NCBI GenBank assembly: GCA_902493595.1
Contig: CABUPU010000003.1
Location: 62,001-126,000 of the forward strand
Direction of reading: 5' to 3'
Source: an uncultured Mycoplasma sp.
Lineage (GTDB): Bacteria; Bacillota_I; Bacilli_A; RF39; UBA660
Length of the DNA: 64,000 nt
Part shown: positions 32,877 through 42,087 of the stretch, one piece after another
Position numbering within the stretch: the first letter of the stretch is position 1
Layout of the letters: each line of letters begins with the position of its first letter
Translations under genes and position numbers: made by a program
Notes under the pieces: model-generated
The model's database searches: none
The model's input: the letters and a program-made list of their open reading frames with translations, nothing else
What the model was told of the DNA's origin: nothing

Positions 32877-32908
32877 AAAACACACCTCATATTTAGTGTG
32901 TTTTCTTT
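32874..32908 (-). terminator. Terminator-like hairpin covering the spoVT ribosome-binding site
   Basis: On the minus strand AAAACACAC pairs with GTGTGTTTT around a loop that contains the GAGG of the spoVT ribosome-binding site; the 3' arm runs into a T-run and the TTG start. It could end mfd transcripts, and also hide the spoVT start in any transcript that continues. Confidence 0.7.
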
Positions 32909-32921
32909 TTTATAGATTATA

Positions 32922-35900
32922 CTAATTAATTGTATTAAGTAATCTAACAATATATCTTATAAAATGTTCTTTTAAATTTGCATATTTTAATGTAATAATT
33001 ATTTGATTATGTCTAAAGGCAAATGAAAAATTTCTTGAGATACTTAGGGCATTAAGTAATAATTTATCTCCTTTAACTTTTGATGATAACTTTTCCGGTA
33101 AAACTATTTCTATAAATCTATCGGTTTGTCTAATTTGCGTAATATTATATTTTTGAGCCATCTTCTCAAACCATTCTTCATACATATAATCTTCCATTTC
33201 AAGAGTAATTTTACCAAAACGGTCTTCAAGAACGTTTTTAATTTGTTGCAACTTATCATAACTATCAATTTCATTTATCATTTGATGAATTTCTATCTTA
33301 ATATTTTCATCAATAACATAACTATCATCAATATGTGTATTTACATTTATTAATGATTGTTCATTTGTACTTTCTTCAACGGGTAATCCTTTTACTCTTT
33401 TAAGTTCATCCTCAATCATTTTCGTATAAAGTGACACACCTACTGTATCTACAAATCCTGCTTGGGAAGAACCAAATATATCTCCAGAACCACGTATTGA
33501 TAAATCACGCATCGCTATTTTATAACCACTACCTAATGCTGTAAACTCTTTTATTGCATGTAATCGCTTAATTGCGGTTTCATTTAACATTTTATTTTTA
33601 TTATAAAGTAAATAAGCGTAAGCTATTTTGTCGCTTCGGCCTACTCTTCCTCTTATTTGATATAATTGGGCAAGTCCGAATTTATCAGCATCATAAACTA
33701 TTAATGTATTAGCATTTGCAATATCAATACCATTTTCAATAATTGTGGTACATAATAAGATATCAAATTTATGCATTGTAAAATCTTCCATAATTTCATC
33801 TAAAGCATCTTTATTCATTTGTCCATGAGCACATCTAATTTTAGCCTCGGGTACTAATAATTTTAAAGAATTCATTTTTGACACTAAACCCTCAATATTA
33901 TTATAAAGCATAAATATCTGTCCATTACGACCTAGTTCTTTATAAATTGCATCTTTTATTATATAATCATCCTCACTAGTAACATAAGTTTGAACTGGGT
34001 ATCTATTATTCGGTGCAGTTTCAATTATAGATAAATTTCTAAGTCCAGATAAAGCCATTTTTAAAGTTCTAGGTATTGGTGTTGCTGATAAAGTTAATAC
34101 ATTAATATCATTTTTTAATTCCTTTATTTTTTCTTTATGTTTAACTCCAAATCTTTGTTCCTCATCAATTATTAATAAACCTAATTTTTTATATTTTATC
34201 TTGTCATTAAATAATTTATGAGTTCCAAATACAACATCAATACTTCCGTTTTCTAAACCTGTTAGTATGTCTTGCTCCTCTTTTAAAGTGGTAAACCTAT
34301 TATAAAGTCTTATTTCAATAGGCCATGAGACAAATCTTTTTTTAGCAACATTATACTGCTGTTTTGATAGTATTGTTGTAGGACACAAATAAATAACCTG
34401 TTTATTATTAAGTATTGCTCTAAACATTGCTCTTAATGCAACCTCTGTTTTACCAAAGCCAACATCACCACAAAGAAGCCTATCCATTGGAATATCACTA
34501 TCTAGATCATCATTAATATCATTAACTGCATTTTGTTGATCTAAGGTTAAATCATAAATAAATTCATTACCAAAAATTTGTTCTTCCTCAAACCTTTTGT
34601 AAGGCGTAGTCTTTGTTTCCAATCTTTTTTGATATAAATCCATTAATTCTTTTGTAATATCCTTTATTTTTGCTTCAACATATTTTCTAGTCTTTAGCCA
34701 AGATGAAGAATTTAATTTATTAATTTTTGGTTTAGTACCATCTTTATCTGAATATTTATAAATATTTTCTATTTTTTGAACTGGTATATATATTTTATCA
34801 TTTCCCTCATAAAGAATTTGAATATAATCTTTAGTTATGTTATTACTAGTTAAACTAACAAGACCATTGTAAATACCAATTCCATGATTTATGTGAACTA
34901 CATAATCACCTTTGTTAAGTTCATTATAATCTACAATCTTTTTACCACCATATAAGTTATTTTGATATTTATAATCTCTTTTTATATTATCTATATCAAA
35001 TTCACTTATTATAACATATTTACCTATAATAAAACCGTGATTAATCTTTTTCTTAATAATATTTACATTTGTAAAAAGTTCTCGAATCTTTTTAATTTCA
35101 TTATCATTTGATAAATAAAAATAAATATCTTTTCCTGATTCTTTCCATTTAATAACATTTTCCTGTAAAAGAGGAATATCATTATTAAAATTATCAATAC
35201 TTTGAGTAACTATTTCAATATCAGACTTATCAGTTTTAAAATGATTTAAAGTTAAAACATATTCTGGATTTATTTCCTCAAGTTCATATAAAAATTTTTC
35301 ATGTTTATCACAATGCTGTTTATAAGCAGTTATATCCTCAAAAATTTTTTTATAAGAGGCTTGGATCTGTGGTAAATCTACATTAACTAGAGTTGCTTTA
35401 TTAGTATAATCATAAATTGAACTTGTTTTATTTGTATTTATTTCCACGATTGGTTTAAGCATTATTTCATCAATACTGTTAATCGTCATTTGTGTATTTT
35501 CATCAAAATATCTAATATTACTTACTACATCATCATCAAACTCGATTCTAATTGGATGTTTTTCATTTATTAAATAAATATCCACAATCATTCCACGAAC
35601 AGAAAAATCCCCTGAAGCAGTTGTTAATGCATCTTTATTATACCCAAATTCAAATAAAGTATCTAATAGTTTCTTTCGAGGTAAGTTATTACCAACTTTT
35701 ATTAGCATTTTACTTTGTGAAAATTCTTTATTATTAGGAAGTAGCATTAAGTAGCCCATTAAGTTACAAATAATAATATAATTTTTTGAACTTAACTTAT
35801 CTAAAGTATTTAATCTAGTCAATTTTAATTCTGGTGAAGATGCTACCACATCAGATATAAATTCATCCTTTAAAAATAATAATACATCATCACTATATGT

Positions 35901-36071
35901 TTGAAATAGATTATAATAATTATTTGCTTCATAAATAGAACTTACTAAAAAAATGATATTCTTTTTTTGCTTTTTAAATAAATTTAACACATAAAAAACT
36001 TTTAACTCGGAAGTTAAACCACATATAACACTATTATTTTTATAAACAAAAAAATCATCTAGAAAATCCAT
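32922..36071 (-). CDS. mfd: Transcription-repair coupling factor Mfd
   Basis: Mfd removes stalled RNA polymerase and recruits UvrA. From ATG at 36069-36071 (6 bases after GGAG) the product is about 1049 residues, slightly short of the Bacillus protein (1177). In order: UvrB-homology region, the RNA polymerase interaction domain around KGDYVVHINHGIGIYNGL near residue 390, a superfamily 2 motor with RLLCGDVGFGKTEVALRA (Walker A) near 535, IIDEEQRFGVKHKEKIK (DEEQ box) and QIRGRVGRS (motif VI), then the TRCF C-terminal domain. It overlaps none but begins 2 bases after the pth stop. Confidence 0.97.
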   Translation of the reverse strand: MDFLDDFFVYKNNSVICGLTSELKVFYVLNLFKKQKKNIIFLVSSIYEANNYYNLFQTYSDDVLLFLKDEFISDVVASSPELKLTRLNTLDKLSSKNYIIICNLMGYLMLLPNNKEFSQSKMLIKVGNNLPRKKLLDTLFEFGYNKDALTTASGDFSVRGMIVDIYLINEKHPIRIEFDDDVVSNIRYFDENTQMTINSIDEIMLKPIVEINTNKTSSIYDYTNKATLVNVDLPQIQASYKKIFEDITAYKQHCDKHEKFLYELEEINPEYVLTLNHFKTDKSDIEIVTQSIDNFNNDIPLLQENVIKWKESGKDIYFYLSNDNEIKKIRELFTNVNIIKKKINHGFIIGKYVIISEFDIDNIKRDYKYQNNLYGGKKIVDYNELNKGDYVVHINHGIGIYNGLVSLTSNNITKDYIQILYEGNDKIYIPVQKIENIYKYSDKDGTKPKINKLNSSSWLKTRKYVEAKIKDITKELMDLYQKRLETKTTPYKRFEEEQIFGNEFIYDLTLDQQNAVNDINDDLDSDIPMDRLLCGDVGFGKTEVALRAMFRAILNNKQVIYLCPTTILSKQQYNVAKKRFVSWPIEIRLYNRFTTLKEEQDILTGLENGSIDVVFGTHKLFNDKIKYKKLGLLIIDEEQRFGVKHKEKIKELKNDINVLTLSATPIPRTLKMALSGLRNLSIIETAPNNRYPVQTYVTSEDDYIIKDAIYKELGRNGQIFMLYNNIEGLVSKMNSLKLLVPEAKIRCAHGQMNKDALDEIMEDFTMHKFDILLCTTIIENGIDIANANTLIVYDADKFGLAQLYQIRGRVGRSDKIAYAYLLYNKNKMLNETAIKRLHAIKEFTALGSGYKIAMRDLSIRGSGDIFGSSQAGFVDTVGVSLYTKMIEDELKRVKGLPVEESTNEQSLINVNTHIDDSYVIDENIKIEIHQMINEIDSYDKLQQIKNVLEDRFGKITLEMEDYMYEEWFEKMAQKYNITQIRQTDRFIEIVLPEKLSSKVKGDKLLLNALSISRNFSFAFRHNQIIITLKYANLKEHFIRYIVRLLNTIN

Positions 36072-36072
36072 T

Positions 36073-36624
36073 TTATTCTCCATTTGAATTATATTTATTC
36101 ATACACATTGTAGTACCATCACAAATAAATGTATTAATCATTTCTTTAAACTTATCATTTTGTAAATAAGTTATTTCCTCTTTTGATAAATTACCTAGAA
36201 CATAATCTTTTTGATCTGAAGAAAACTTTCGACCAATACCCACTTTTAAATGAGTAAAATTAGTTGTTCCTAAAGAATTTATAATTGATTTAATACCGTT
36301 ATGTCCTCCTGCTGAAGAGTTAAATTTAAATCTAATAGTTTTTTCTGGTAAATCTAAATCATCGTGAATTATTAAAATATCTTCAGTTGGAATTTTATAA
36401 AAATTAACTACTTTTTGTACCGCTAAACCCGATAAATTCATAAATGTTAATGGTTTAATAAAAATAACTTTTTCATTATTAATATTTTTTTCTAAAAATT
36501 CATAATTATCTTTAGTATGCCATTTTTCACCATTAAAATAACTATCTAAAATAATAAATCCAACATTATGTCTAGATTTTTCATATTCTTTACCAGGATT
36601 ACCTAGTCCCACGATTAACTTCAT
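36073..36624 (-). CDS. pth: Peptidyl-tRNA hydrolase
   Basis: Pth recycles peptidyl-tRNAs that drop off ribosomes. ATG at 36622-36624 follows AAAGGAGG closely, so the longer in-frame extension was rejected. The 183-residue product begins MKLIVGLGNPGKEYEKSRHNVGF, with the catalytic His in that segment, then FIKPLTFMNLSG and IHDDLDLPEKTIRFKFNSSAGGHNGIKSI. It overlaps the 3' end of the methyltransferase gene by 26 bases and precedes mfd, as in Bacillus. Confidence 0.97.
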   Translation of the reverse strand: MKLIVGLGNPGKEYEKSRHNVGFIILDSYFNGEKWHTKDNYEFLEKNINNEKVIFIKPLTFMNLSGLAVQKVVNFYKIPTEDILIIHDDLDLPEKTIRFKFNSSAGGHNGIKSIINSLGTTNFTHLKVGIGRKFSSDQKDYVLGNLSKEEITYLQNDKFKEMINTFICDGTTMCMNKYNSNGE

Positions 36625-37333
36625 TACTTCCTCCTTTAAAAATATTTTGATATGTTTGCATATTTTCAATATTAACTACATCGTTAATAATAACGTGCTT
36701 TTTAGAATTTTTAACCGCCTTCACGATTACTAAAGATGGTGCTCTGTCTTTTTTTGTTTTAATTAACTGAATTTTTTTTATACCTATATTATATTTATTT
36801 CCAAGTATGATTAGTTCATCTAATCTTTGTGCCCGATTAACTATATAAAGCGAGCCTTTAGATGTTAAAGCATAATCAGCTATTTGAAATATATTTTCTA
36901 ATGTTAAGTATACTTCATGTCTAGCTATAGTTTTTTCTTCTTGAAGATTTACCATATTACCATTGTATTCAAAGTAAGGTGGATTACAAACTATAGTATT
37001 AAAATAACCTGAATCATAATATCTATTCAAGTTTTTTGCATCATCATTAATGATTTTTATTTGCTTTGTAAGATTATTTTCATCAACTGACAATTGTGCT
37101 AAATATGCAATTTTCTTTTGAATTTCAAACCCTATAATATTATTTTTGGTGTATTCTGCCAAAATAAGTGATACTGCTCCATTTCCTGTGCAAATATCTA
37201 ATATATTTCCTTTTAAATCTTTTCTATCAACAAATTCCGCTAATAAAATTGAATCTATTGAAAACTTAAAAAAATCAGTATCTTGATAAATGTATCGATT
37301 TTTATAATCATATAAATCATTTTTTACTATCAT
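36599..37333 (-). CDS. tRNA1(Val) adenine N6-methyltransferase-like protein (YabB/TrmN6 family)
   Basis: The 244-residue product is a class I SAM-dependent methyltransferase with ILDICTGNGAVSLILAEY near residue 44 (motif I) and the adenine-methylating NPPY motif in TIVCNPPYFEYN near residue 120. Family members such as E. coli YfiC methylate A37 of tRNA1(Val). It overlaps ricT at its start by 17 bases and pth at its end by 26 bases; in Bacillus yabB is also close to yaaT. Confidence 0.88.
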   Translation of the reverse strand: MIVKNDLYDYKNRYIYQDTDFFKFSIDSILLAEFVDRKDLKGNILDICTGNGAVSLILAEYTKNNIIGFEIQKKIAYLAQLSVDENNLTKQIKIINDDAKNLNRYYDSGYFNTIVCNPPYFEYNGNMVNLQEEKTIARHEVYLTLENIFQIADYALTSKGSLYIVNRAQRLDELIILGNKYNIGIKKIQLIKTKKDRAPSLVIVKAVKNSKKHVIINDVVNIENMQTYQNIFKGGSNEVNRGTR

Positions 37334-38102
37334 TTATAATCTCTTCTGCATCTACTAAAATCTTTTGTTCATCAACAATTATTTTATACTTCTTATTTAA
37401 AATATCAACACCAATAACTGTAGCATCTTTTCCTTTATATTTAATTATACTACCTACAGATTTTAAATTTTTGCCACATTTAATATATTCATCATCTTCA
37501 TAACCTAAACAACATAAAAGTCTACCACAACAACCATTAATTTTTGATGGGTTAAGTGCTAAATTTTGATCTTTTGCCATATTCATAGTAATTGAATCGA
37601 ATTGATTTAAAAAATTTGAACAACATAATTTTCGGCCACAAACACCAATTCCACCAACTTGTTTTGCTTTATCTCTTGCTCCTATTTGACGAAGTTCAAT
37701 ACGTGTTCTAAATTGACCAGCAAGTTTTCGTGCAAGTTCACGGAAATCAACTCTTTCTTCAGCATAAAAATTAAATAGAAGTTGCGCTCTATTTAAAGTA
37801 TATTGAGCATTTATTATATTCATATTTAAATCTAACTCTTTAGCAAAATTTCTTGCTTTTACTAAGGCAAGTTCAGCATCTTTTATATTAGTATAGAAAT
37901 TATCTTGATCTTCTTTTGTGGCCTTTCGTAAAATCTCTTTTAAATCATCAGTTTTTAATGAATCAATAATCTTTACAATTTTAGCATATTGTTCTCCTTT
38001 ATCAGTATCAACAATAACTTCATCATCAATTTCAAACTTTTCTGAACTTTTAAAATAATATAATTTATTATTTCCTTTATATATTACTGCATAACTATTC
38101 AT
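37317..38102 (-). CDS. ricT: PSP1 domain protein RicT (YaaT)
   Basis: The 261-residue product has the PSP1 domain, with DDLKEILRKATKEDQ, the RVDFRELARKLAGQFRTRIELRQIGARD segment and a Cys-rich core GGIGVCGRKLCCSNFL followed by INGCCGRLLCCLGYEDDEY. In B. subtilis RicT acts with RicA and RicF in mRNA maturation, sporulation and competence, and the complex carries iron-sulfur clusters. The Cys needed for such a role are all present. It lies between holB and trmN6 with overlaps on both sides; yabA is absent. Confidence 0.93.
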   Translation of the reverse strand: MNSYAVIYKGNNKLYYFKSSEKFEIDDEVIVDTDKGEQYAKIVKIIDSLKTDDLKEILRKATKEDQDNFYTNIKDAELALVKARNFAKELDLNMNIINAQYTLNRAQLLFNFYAEERVDFRELARKLAGQFRTRIELRQIGARDKAKQVGGIGVCGRKLCCSNFLNQFDSITMNMAKDQNLALNPSKINGCCGRLLCCLGYEDDEYIKCGKNLKSVGSIIKYKGKDATVIGVDILNKKYKIIVDEQKILVDAEEIINDSKK

Positions 38103-38898
38103 TTACTTCTCCTAACTCTAGTGTTAATCCACTTAATAACAAGCTTAAATTAACATTATATTGTAATTTATACAAATAATCGTTAATAATAGTAAGCTTT
38201 TTAAGTATTTTACTATTCAGGACATTATTTGTAAACAATTTTTGATGGTAACAATCATATAAAACCTTTATTAAGGTAATCAAGTTTGTTTTATCAACAT
38301 ATTTTTTTAAAATTACACTATTATTATATAAAATTATATTAGAATTATCTAGTTCTATTTTGTTTAAAAATTCACTAGCATCATTTAAAACTTCATTATA
38401 TTCTTCTTTACTTAATCCATAAGAATTAAAATCATCAGATTCCTGATAGTTTACTTTTAAAATTTCAAGTCTACTTAAAATCGTTGGAGCTATATTTTCT
38501 TTAGAATTGGTTATAAAAAAACCAATAATATTATCTTCGGGTTCCTCTAAAAACTTAAGCATGTGATTATAAGCAGAACTATTCATTTTTTCAGGACCTA
38601 CAATAACATAAATGTTTTGAGCAGTATATAAAGAACATAAATTAAAAGATTTTTGAATATCAGATACTGCATCTTTTTTTATAGTTTTTTCACTAGTTTT
38701 GATAATTTTTAGACTAGGTAAATAATTATTATCAACTAATGCATCAATATTTTCTATTTCAGAAAAGATATTTTTTACAAAAGTTTTTAAATCAATTAAA
38801 CATTTTTGAATATCATTTGTTTCAAACAAATAAGCGTGAGCAAGTTTATTCTCACGATATAAAGTATACAAATTTTCAAATACATTATTTAACTTCAT
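38095..38898 (-). CDS. holB: DNA polymerase III delta' subunit
   Basis: Delta' is the ATPase-inactive clamp loader subunit. The 267-residue product is related to AAA+ DnaX but lacks a Walker A motif, has IYVIVGPEKMNSSAYNHMLKFLEEPEDNI (sensor and SRC-like region) and FFITNSKENIAPTILSRLEILK. It overlaps ricT by 8 bases, the yaaS-yaaT pair of B. subtilis; tmk, yaaQ and yaaR, which precede it there, are not here. Confidence 0.9.
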   Translation of the reverse strand: MKLNNVFENLYTLYRENKLAHAYLFETNDIQKCLIDLKTFVKNIFSEIENIDALVDNNYLPSLKIIKTSEKTIKKDAVSDIQKSFNLCSLYTAQNIYVIVGPEKMNSSAYNHMLKFLEEPEDNIIGFFITNSKENIAPTILSRLEILKVNYQESDDFNSYGLSKEEYNEVLNDASEFLNKIELDNSNIILYNNSVILKKYVDKTNLITLIKVLYDCYHQKLFTNNVLNSKILKKLTIINDYLYKLQYNVNLSLLLSGLTLELGEVNE

Positions 38899-38907
38899 AT
38901 AAACCTC

Positions 38908-39093
38908 TTAAATTATTAAATATAATATTACAATACCACAAAGACCTGGAAAATCAAGTAAAGATACAACTAAAATTGTAATCAAATTAATGGGAATAAT
39001 AATATTTAAAGATGACAGTAATAAATTTACTGCATATAAGATACATATAGATATTACTACTTTTCTAACTACAATAAATAATTTTTTTATCAT
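38908..39093 (-). CDS. bofA: BofA family pro-sigma-K processing inhibitor
   Basis: The 61-residue product has two hydrophobic segments, the second with NLITILVVSLLDFPGLCGIVILYLII, which resembles the NLLTVxxxGxxGxPGLxxLxxL pattern of BofA. BofA inhibits SpoIVFB in the outer forespore membrane and delays sigma-K. It is shorter than the Bacillus protein (87 residues) and the position downstream of recR fits BofA (recR-yaaL-bofA). Homology is by pattern and location, so moderate confidence. Confidence 0.75.
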   Translation of the reverse strand: MIKKLFIVVRKVVISICILYAVNLLLSSLNIIIPINLITILVVSLLDFPGLCGIVILYLII

Positions 39094-39128
39094 ATTTCAT
39101 CATTACATAATATGAAAAAAATGGATGT

Positions 39129-39725
39129 TTATGATATTATTTTTCTATCACTTAATGCCTTATCAAGCGTTAAAACATCCAAATAATCAATTTCAGCACC
39201 CATTGGAATACCATAAGATAATCTTGATATTGTTACACCTTTATTTTCAAATATTTGCTTAATATATAAAGTTGTGGTTTGACCTTCAATTGATGAGCGA
39301 AGAGCAATTATTATTTCTGGTTTATCTAATTTCTCAATTCTTTTCACCAACGATGATATGTTGATATCTTGTGGAGATACATTATCAATCGGAGAAATTA
39401 ATCCATTTAAAACGTGATAAACGCCTTTATAATTACCAGCTTTTTCAAAAGAAATAAGACTTTTATAATCCTCAACTACACAAATTATATTTTTATTTCT
39501 ATTTTCATCATTACAAATGTCACATATATCCTTATCAGTAAGATTACAACATATTTTGCAAGGTTTAAGTACTTTTTTTGCTTTAATCAAAGTGTTACTA
39601 AAGTTATTTAGTTCTTCTTCGGATAAATCTAATGTTGCTAATGCAAGTCTTTCAGCACTTTTTTCACCTATTGTAGGATACTTTTTAAAACAACTAATTA
39701 ATTCCTCTAAAACCTTAGGATACAT
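39129..39725 (-). CDS. recR: Recombination mediator RecR
   Basis: RecR forms a clamp around DNA and works with RecF and RecO in gap repair. The 198-residue product has a helix-hairpin-helix region SCFKKYPTIGEKSAERLALA, a four-Cys zinc finger CKICCNLTDKDICDIC and a TOPRIM domain with ICVVEDYKSLISFEKAG. Length is exactly usual. Its start overlaps the yaaK stop by a single base and recF is present further along the window. Confidence 0.98.
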   Translation of the reverse strand: MYPKVLEELISCFKKYPTIGEKSAERLALATLDLSEEELNNFSNTLIKAKKVLKPCKICCNLTDKDICDICNDENRNKNIICVVEDYKSLISFEKAGNYKGVYHVLNGLISPIDNVSPQDINISSLVKRIEKLDKPEIIIALRSSIEGQTTTLYIKQIFENKGVTISRLSYGIPMGAEIDYLDVLTLDKALSDRKIIS

Positions 39726-40021
39726 TAAAATAAACCGCCCATATTAGAGTATTTACCCAATTTATTTTCAGTTTCTTTATCAATTTGTTTTAAAGCATCT
39801 TTTACGGCAATTAAAATCATATCAGATAATATTTCTCTATTTTCTTTGTCAAAAGCATTATCATTTATTATATTTACACTTTGAATGTCCTTATCACCTT
39901 TAAAAGTGACCTCAACCCATTCAGATTTACCAGTAAATGTCATTGCATCTAACTCGCCTTTTTTATTCATAATATCTTTTTGCATTCTTTGTGCTTGTTG
40001 CATTATTTGTTGCATATTCAT
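39725..40021 (-). CDS. yaaK: Nucleoid-associated protein YaaK (YbaB/EbfC family)
   Basis: The 98-residue product has the YbaB/EbfC pattern MQQIMQQAQRMQKDIMNKKGELDAMTFTGKSEWVEVTFKGDKDIQSVNI and a C-terminal glycine-rich MGGLF-like end. The family binds DNA as a tweezer-like dimer; function in Firmicutes is unclear. The dnaX-yaaK-recR order is among the most conserved in bacteria. Confidence 0.95.
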   Translation of the reverse strand: MNMQQIMQQAQRMQKDIMNKKGELDAMTFTGKSEWVEVTFKGDKDIQSVNIINDNAFDKENREILSDMILIAVKDALKQIDKETENKLGKYSNMGGLF

Positions 40022-40035
40022 AAAAATATTCCTCC

Positions 40036-41619
40036 TTAACTTTCTTCAATCTTTTTTTTATTGAACACATCTATTATATCATCATATTCTATATTTTGTT
40101 CATTTTCTTCAATAAATTGATATTTTATATTATTTTTTATATTATTTTTATATTTTTCCATTTCATTTAGCCAGTTTTCATTACTTGTAGCAATAAATTT
40201 ATAATTTGTATTGTTAGATTTATTAAAATCATCTTCAAGCGAACTAATATTTGTATTAATTTCATTAACTAATGCAGTTATTTGAGTTAATAATACGATA
40301 ATATCTGATGAAGCTAAAACTACCTTTGCATCTTCAATTAAACCTAGAATTTTTTTGTTTTCATAAGTGTTTAAAAATGCATTCCACTTTTCAGATGATT
40401 TAATTTTTTCTTCTTTTGAGGCATTAACAAAGCAGTTATTAATACGTATACTTTCCAAATTAGTTAAATTGCATTCAATTTTTGGCGTTTTTTCAACTTT
40501 TTTAACATTGGTAGATACTTTTTTTTCATTTTCAACAATATTTTTAGAATTATTAACTTCATTTTTGACACTTGATTGAGTGTTTTTATTAACATTAGTA
40601 TTAATGTAACTTAATAAAATAAGTTCAAGCATACCAAATATATCAACATTTATATTAGTTTTATATAATGATTCTGTTAGTTTAAAACTTAATTCTTGAT
40701 AAGCGTCATAATAAATATTATCTATTCTTCTACTTAATTTAATATCAACTGCATGTATATTTATCTCTTTTATAATTTTTTTTACTAAAGTTTTATAATC
40801 AACATTTAAATCTCTACATCTATCAACAAATTTTATAATATTTTCAGCATTATTTTCATTCATATCATCAATTAATGTTTTAATATCATTATTGGATATT
40901 GTACCTAGAGTAGATATTACATCATCGTACTCTACCCTTTTATTAAGTTTTGATAATTGGTCTAAAATACTTAGTGCATCACGCATTCCACCATCAGAAT
41001 AATTAGTAATTTCCTCGATTGCTTCATCAGAAATATCAATATTTTCCTCTTTAGATACTTTTTTTAATTGTTCATGAATATCTTTATTAGCAATTTTGCG
41101 AAAATCAAGTCTTTGACATCTTGATAACACAGTTATTGGAACATCCTCAATGTTGGTAGTTGCTAAAATAAATACTACATGTGAAGGTGGCTCCTCTAAA
41201 GTTAAAAGTAATGCATTAAAAGCACTTGTGCTTAGCATATGAACTTCATCAATTATATATACCTTATATTTAGATGTTATTGGAGATAGTTTTACATTAT
41301 CAATTATTTCTCTAATTTGATCTACCCCAGTATTTGATGCTGCATCTATTTCATATATATCATTATTTAAATTAAAATTACTACAAATTTCACAATTTAA
41401 ACAAGGATTACCATTTGTATTATCTAAACAGTTAATTGCTTTTGCAAATATCTTTGCAGTACTTGTTTTACCTGTTCCTCTAGGACCTGAAAATATATAT
41501 GCATGAGAAATTTTATTATTAATAATGCTATCTTTTAGTAAAGTAATAATATTATTTTGCCCGACAATTTCATCAAATGTTTTAGGACGATATTTTCTGT
41601 ATAAAACTTTATAATTCAT
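40036..41619 (-). CDS. dnaX: DNA polymerase III tau/gamma subunit
   Basis: DnaX is the clamp loader motor. The 527-residue product begins MNYKVLYRKYRPKTFDEIVGQ, has the Walker A GPRGTGKTSTAKIFAKA near residue 45, a zinc finger with CLNCEICSNF, Walker B IIDEVHMLS, and the SRC motif LSRCQRLDF. The C-terminal third (after about 370) is a low-conservation, Asn/Lys-rich tau region with a helical part. I saw no strong frameshift signal for a separate gamma product. Confidence 0.97.
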   Translation of the reverse strand: MNYKVLYRKYRPKTFDEIVGQNNIITLLKDSIINNKISHAYIFSGPRGTGKTSTAKIFAKAINCLDNTNGNPCLNCEICSNFNLNNDIYEIDAASNTGVDQIREIIDNVKLSPITSKYKVYIIDEVHMLSTSAFNALLLTLEEPPSHVVFILATTNIEDVPITVLSRCQRLDFRKIANKDIHEQLKKVSKEENIDISDEAIEEITNYSDGGMRDALSILDQLSKLNKRVEYDDVISTLGTISNNDIKTLIDDMNENNAENIIKFVDRCRDLNVDYKTLVKKIIKEINIHAVDIKLSRRIDNIYYDAYQELSFKLTESLYKTNINVDIFGMLELILLSYINTNVNKNTQSSVKNEVNNSKNIVENEKKVSTNVKKVEKTPKIECNLTNLESIRINNCFVNASKEEKIKSSEKWNAFLNTYENKKILGLIEDAKVVLASSDIIVLLTQITALVNEINTNISSLEDDFNKSNNTNYKFIATSNENWLNEMEKYKNNIKNNIKYQFIEENEQNIEYDDIIDVFNKKKIEES

Positions 41620-41666
41620 TGTACCTCCGTCTCTATATATATTATACCAATCAATTAACCATTTTT

Positions 41667-42077
41667 CTATCTTTTATTAGCAAAAAAATTATTAATTATT
41701 TCATTAAAAAAGTTATTATCAATCTCTAGTTTTTTATAATTTGTATTATATGTATTAACTTTTTTAAAATTTGAATTCACTAAATAATATACATTATCAA
41801 TTCTTGATTGTTTAATAATTTCTTTACACATATCACAAGGTTCTAATGTAACATACATGTCATAACCATTTAGTCGCCAATCTTTATTTTTTTTTGCAGC
41901 TTTTTTTATTGCTAAAACCTCTGCGTGATTTAATATAAAATTTGTTTTATGTTTTAAATTATGAGATTTTGATATTATTTTATTATCTTTAGTTATAATA
42001 CACGCAATTGGTACTTCATCTTTTTTGAATGCTGTTTTACATTCTTTAATTAAAATATTTAAAAATTTTTCATTCAT
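41667..42077 (-). CDS. tadA: tRNA-specific adenosine deaminase TadA
   Basis: TadA converts the wobble adenosine of tRNA-Arg(ACG) to inosine. ATG at 42075-42077 is placed 6 bases after GAGG; an in-frame upstream extension would run through the SRP RNA gene. The 136-residue product has the zinc-deaminase motifs HAEVLAIK (with catalytic Glu) and LEPCDMCKEII. Its ribosome-binding site starts immediately after the T-run of the SRP RNA terminator, so readthrough from that strong promoter may drive tadA-dnaX. Confidence 0.95.
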   Translation of the reverse strand: MNEKFLNILIKECKTAFKKDEVPIACIITKDNKIISKSHNLKHKTNFILNHAEVLAIKKAAKKNKDWRLNGYDMYVTLEPCDMCKEIIKQSRIDNVYYLVNSNFKKVNTYNTNYKKLEIDNNFFNEIINNFFANKR

Positions 42078-42087
42078 TTTTAACCTC

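Noticed and set aside
40036..41619. Programmed frameshift in dnaX for a gamma product
   Set aside because: A-runs are common in this AT-rich DNA and I saw no slippery site with a convincing downstream stem and early stop.
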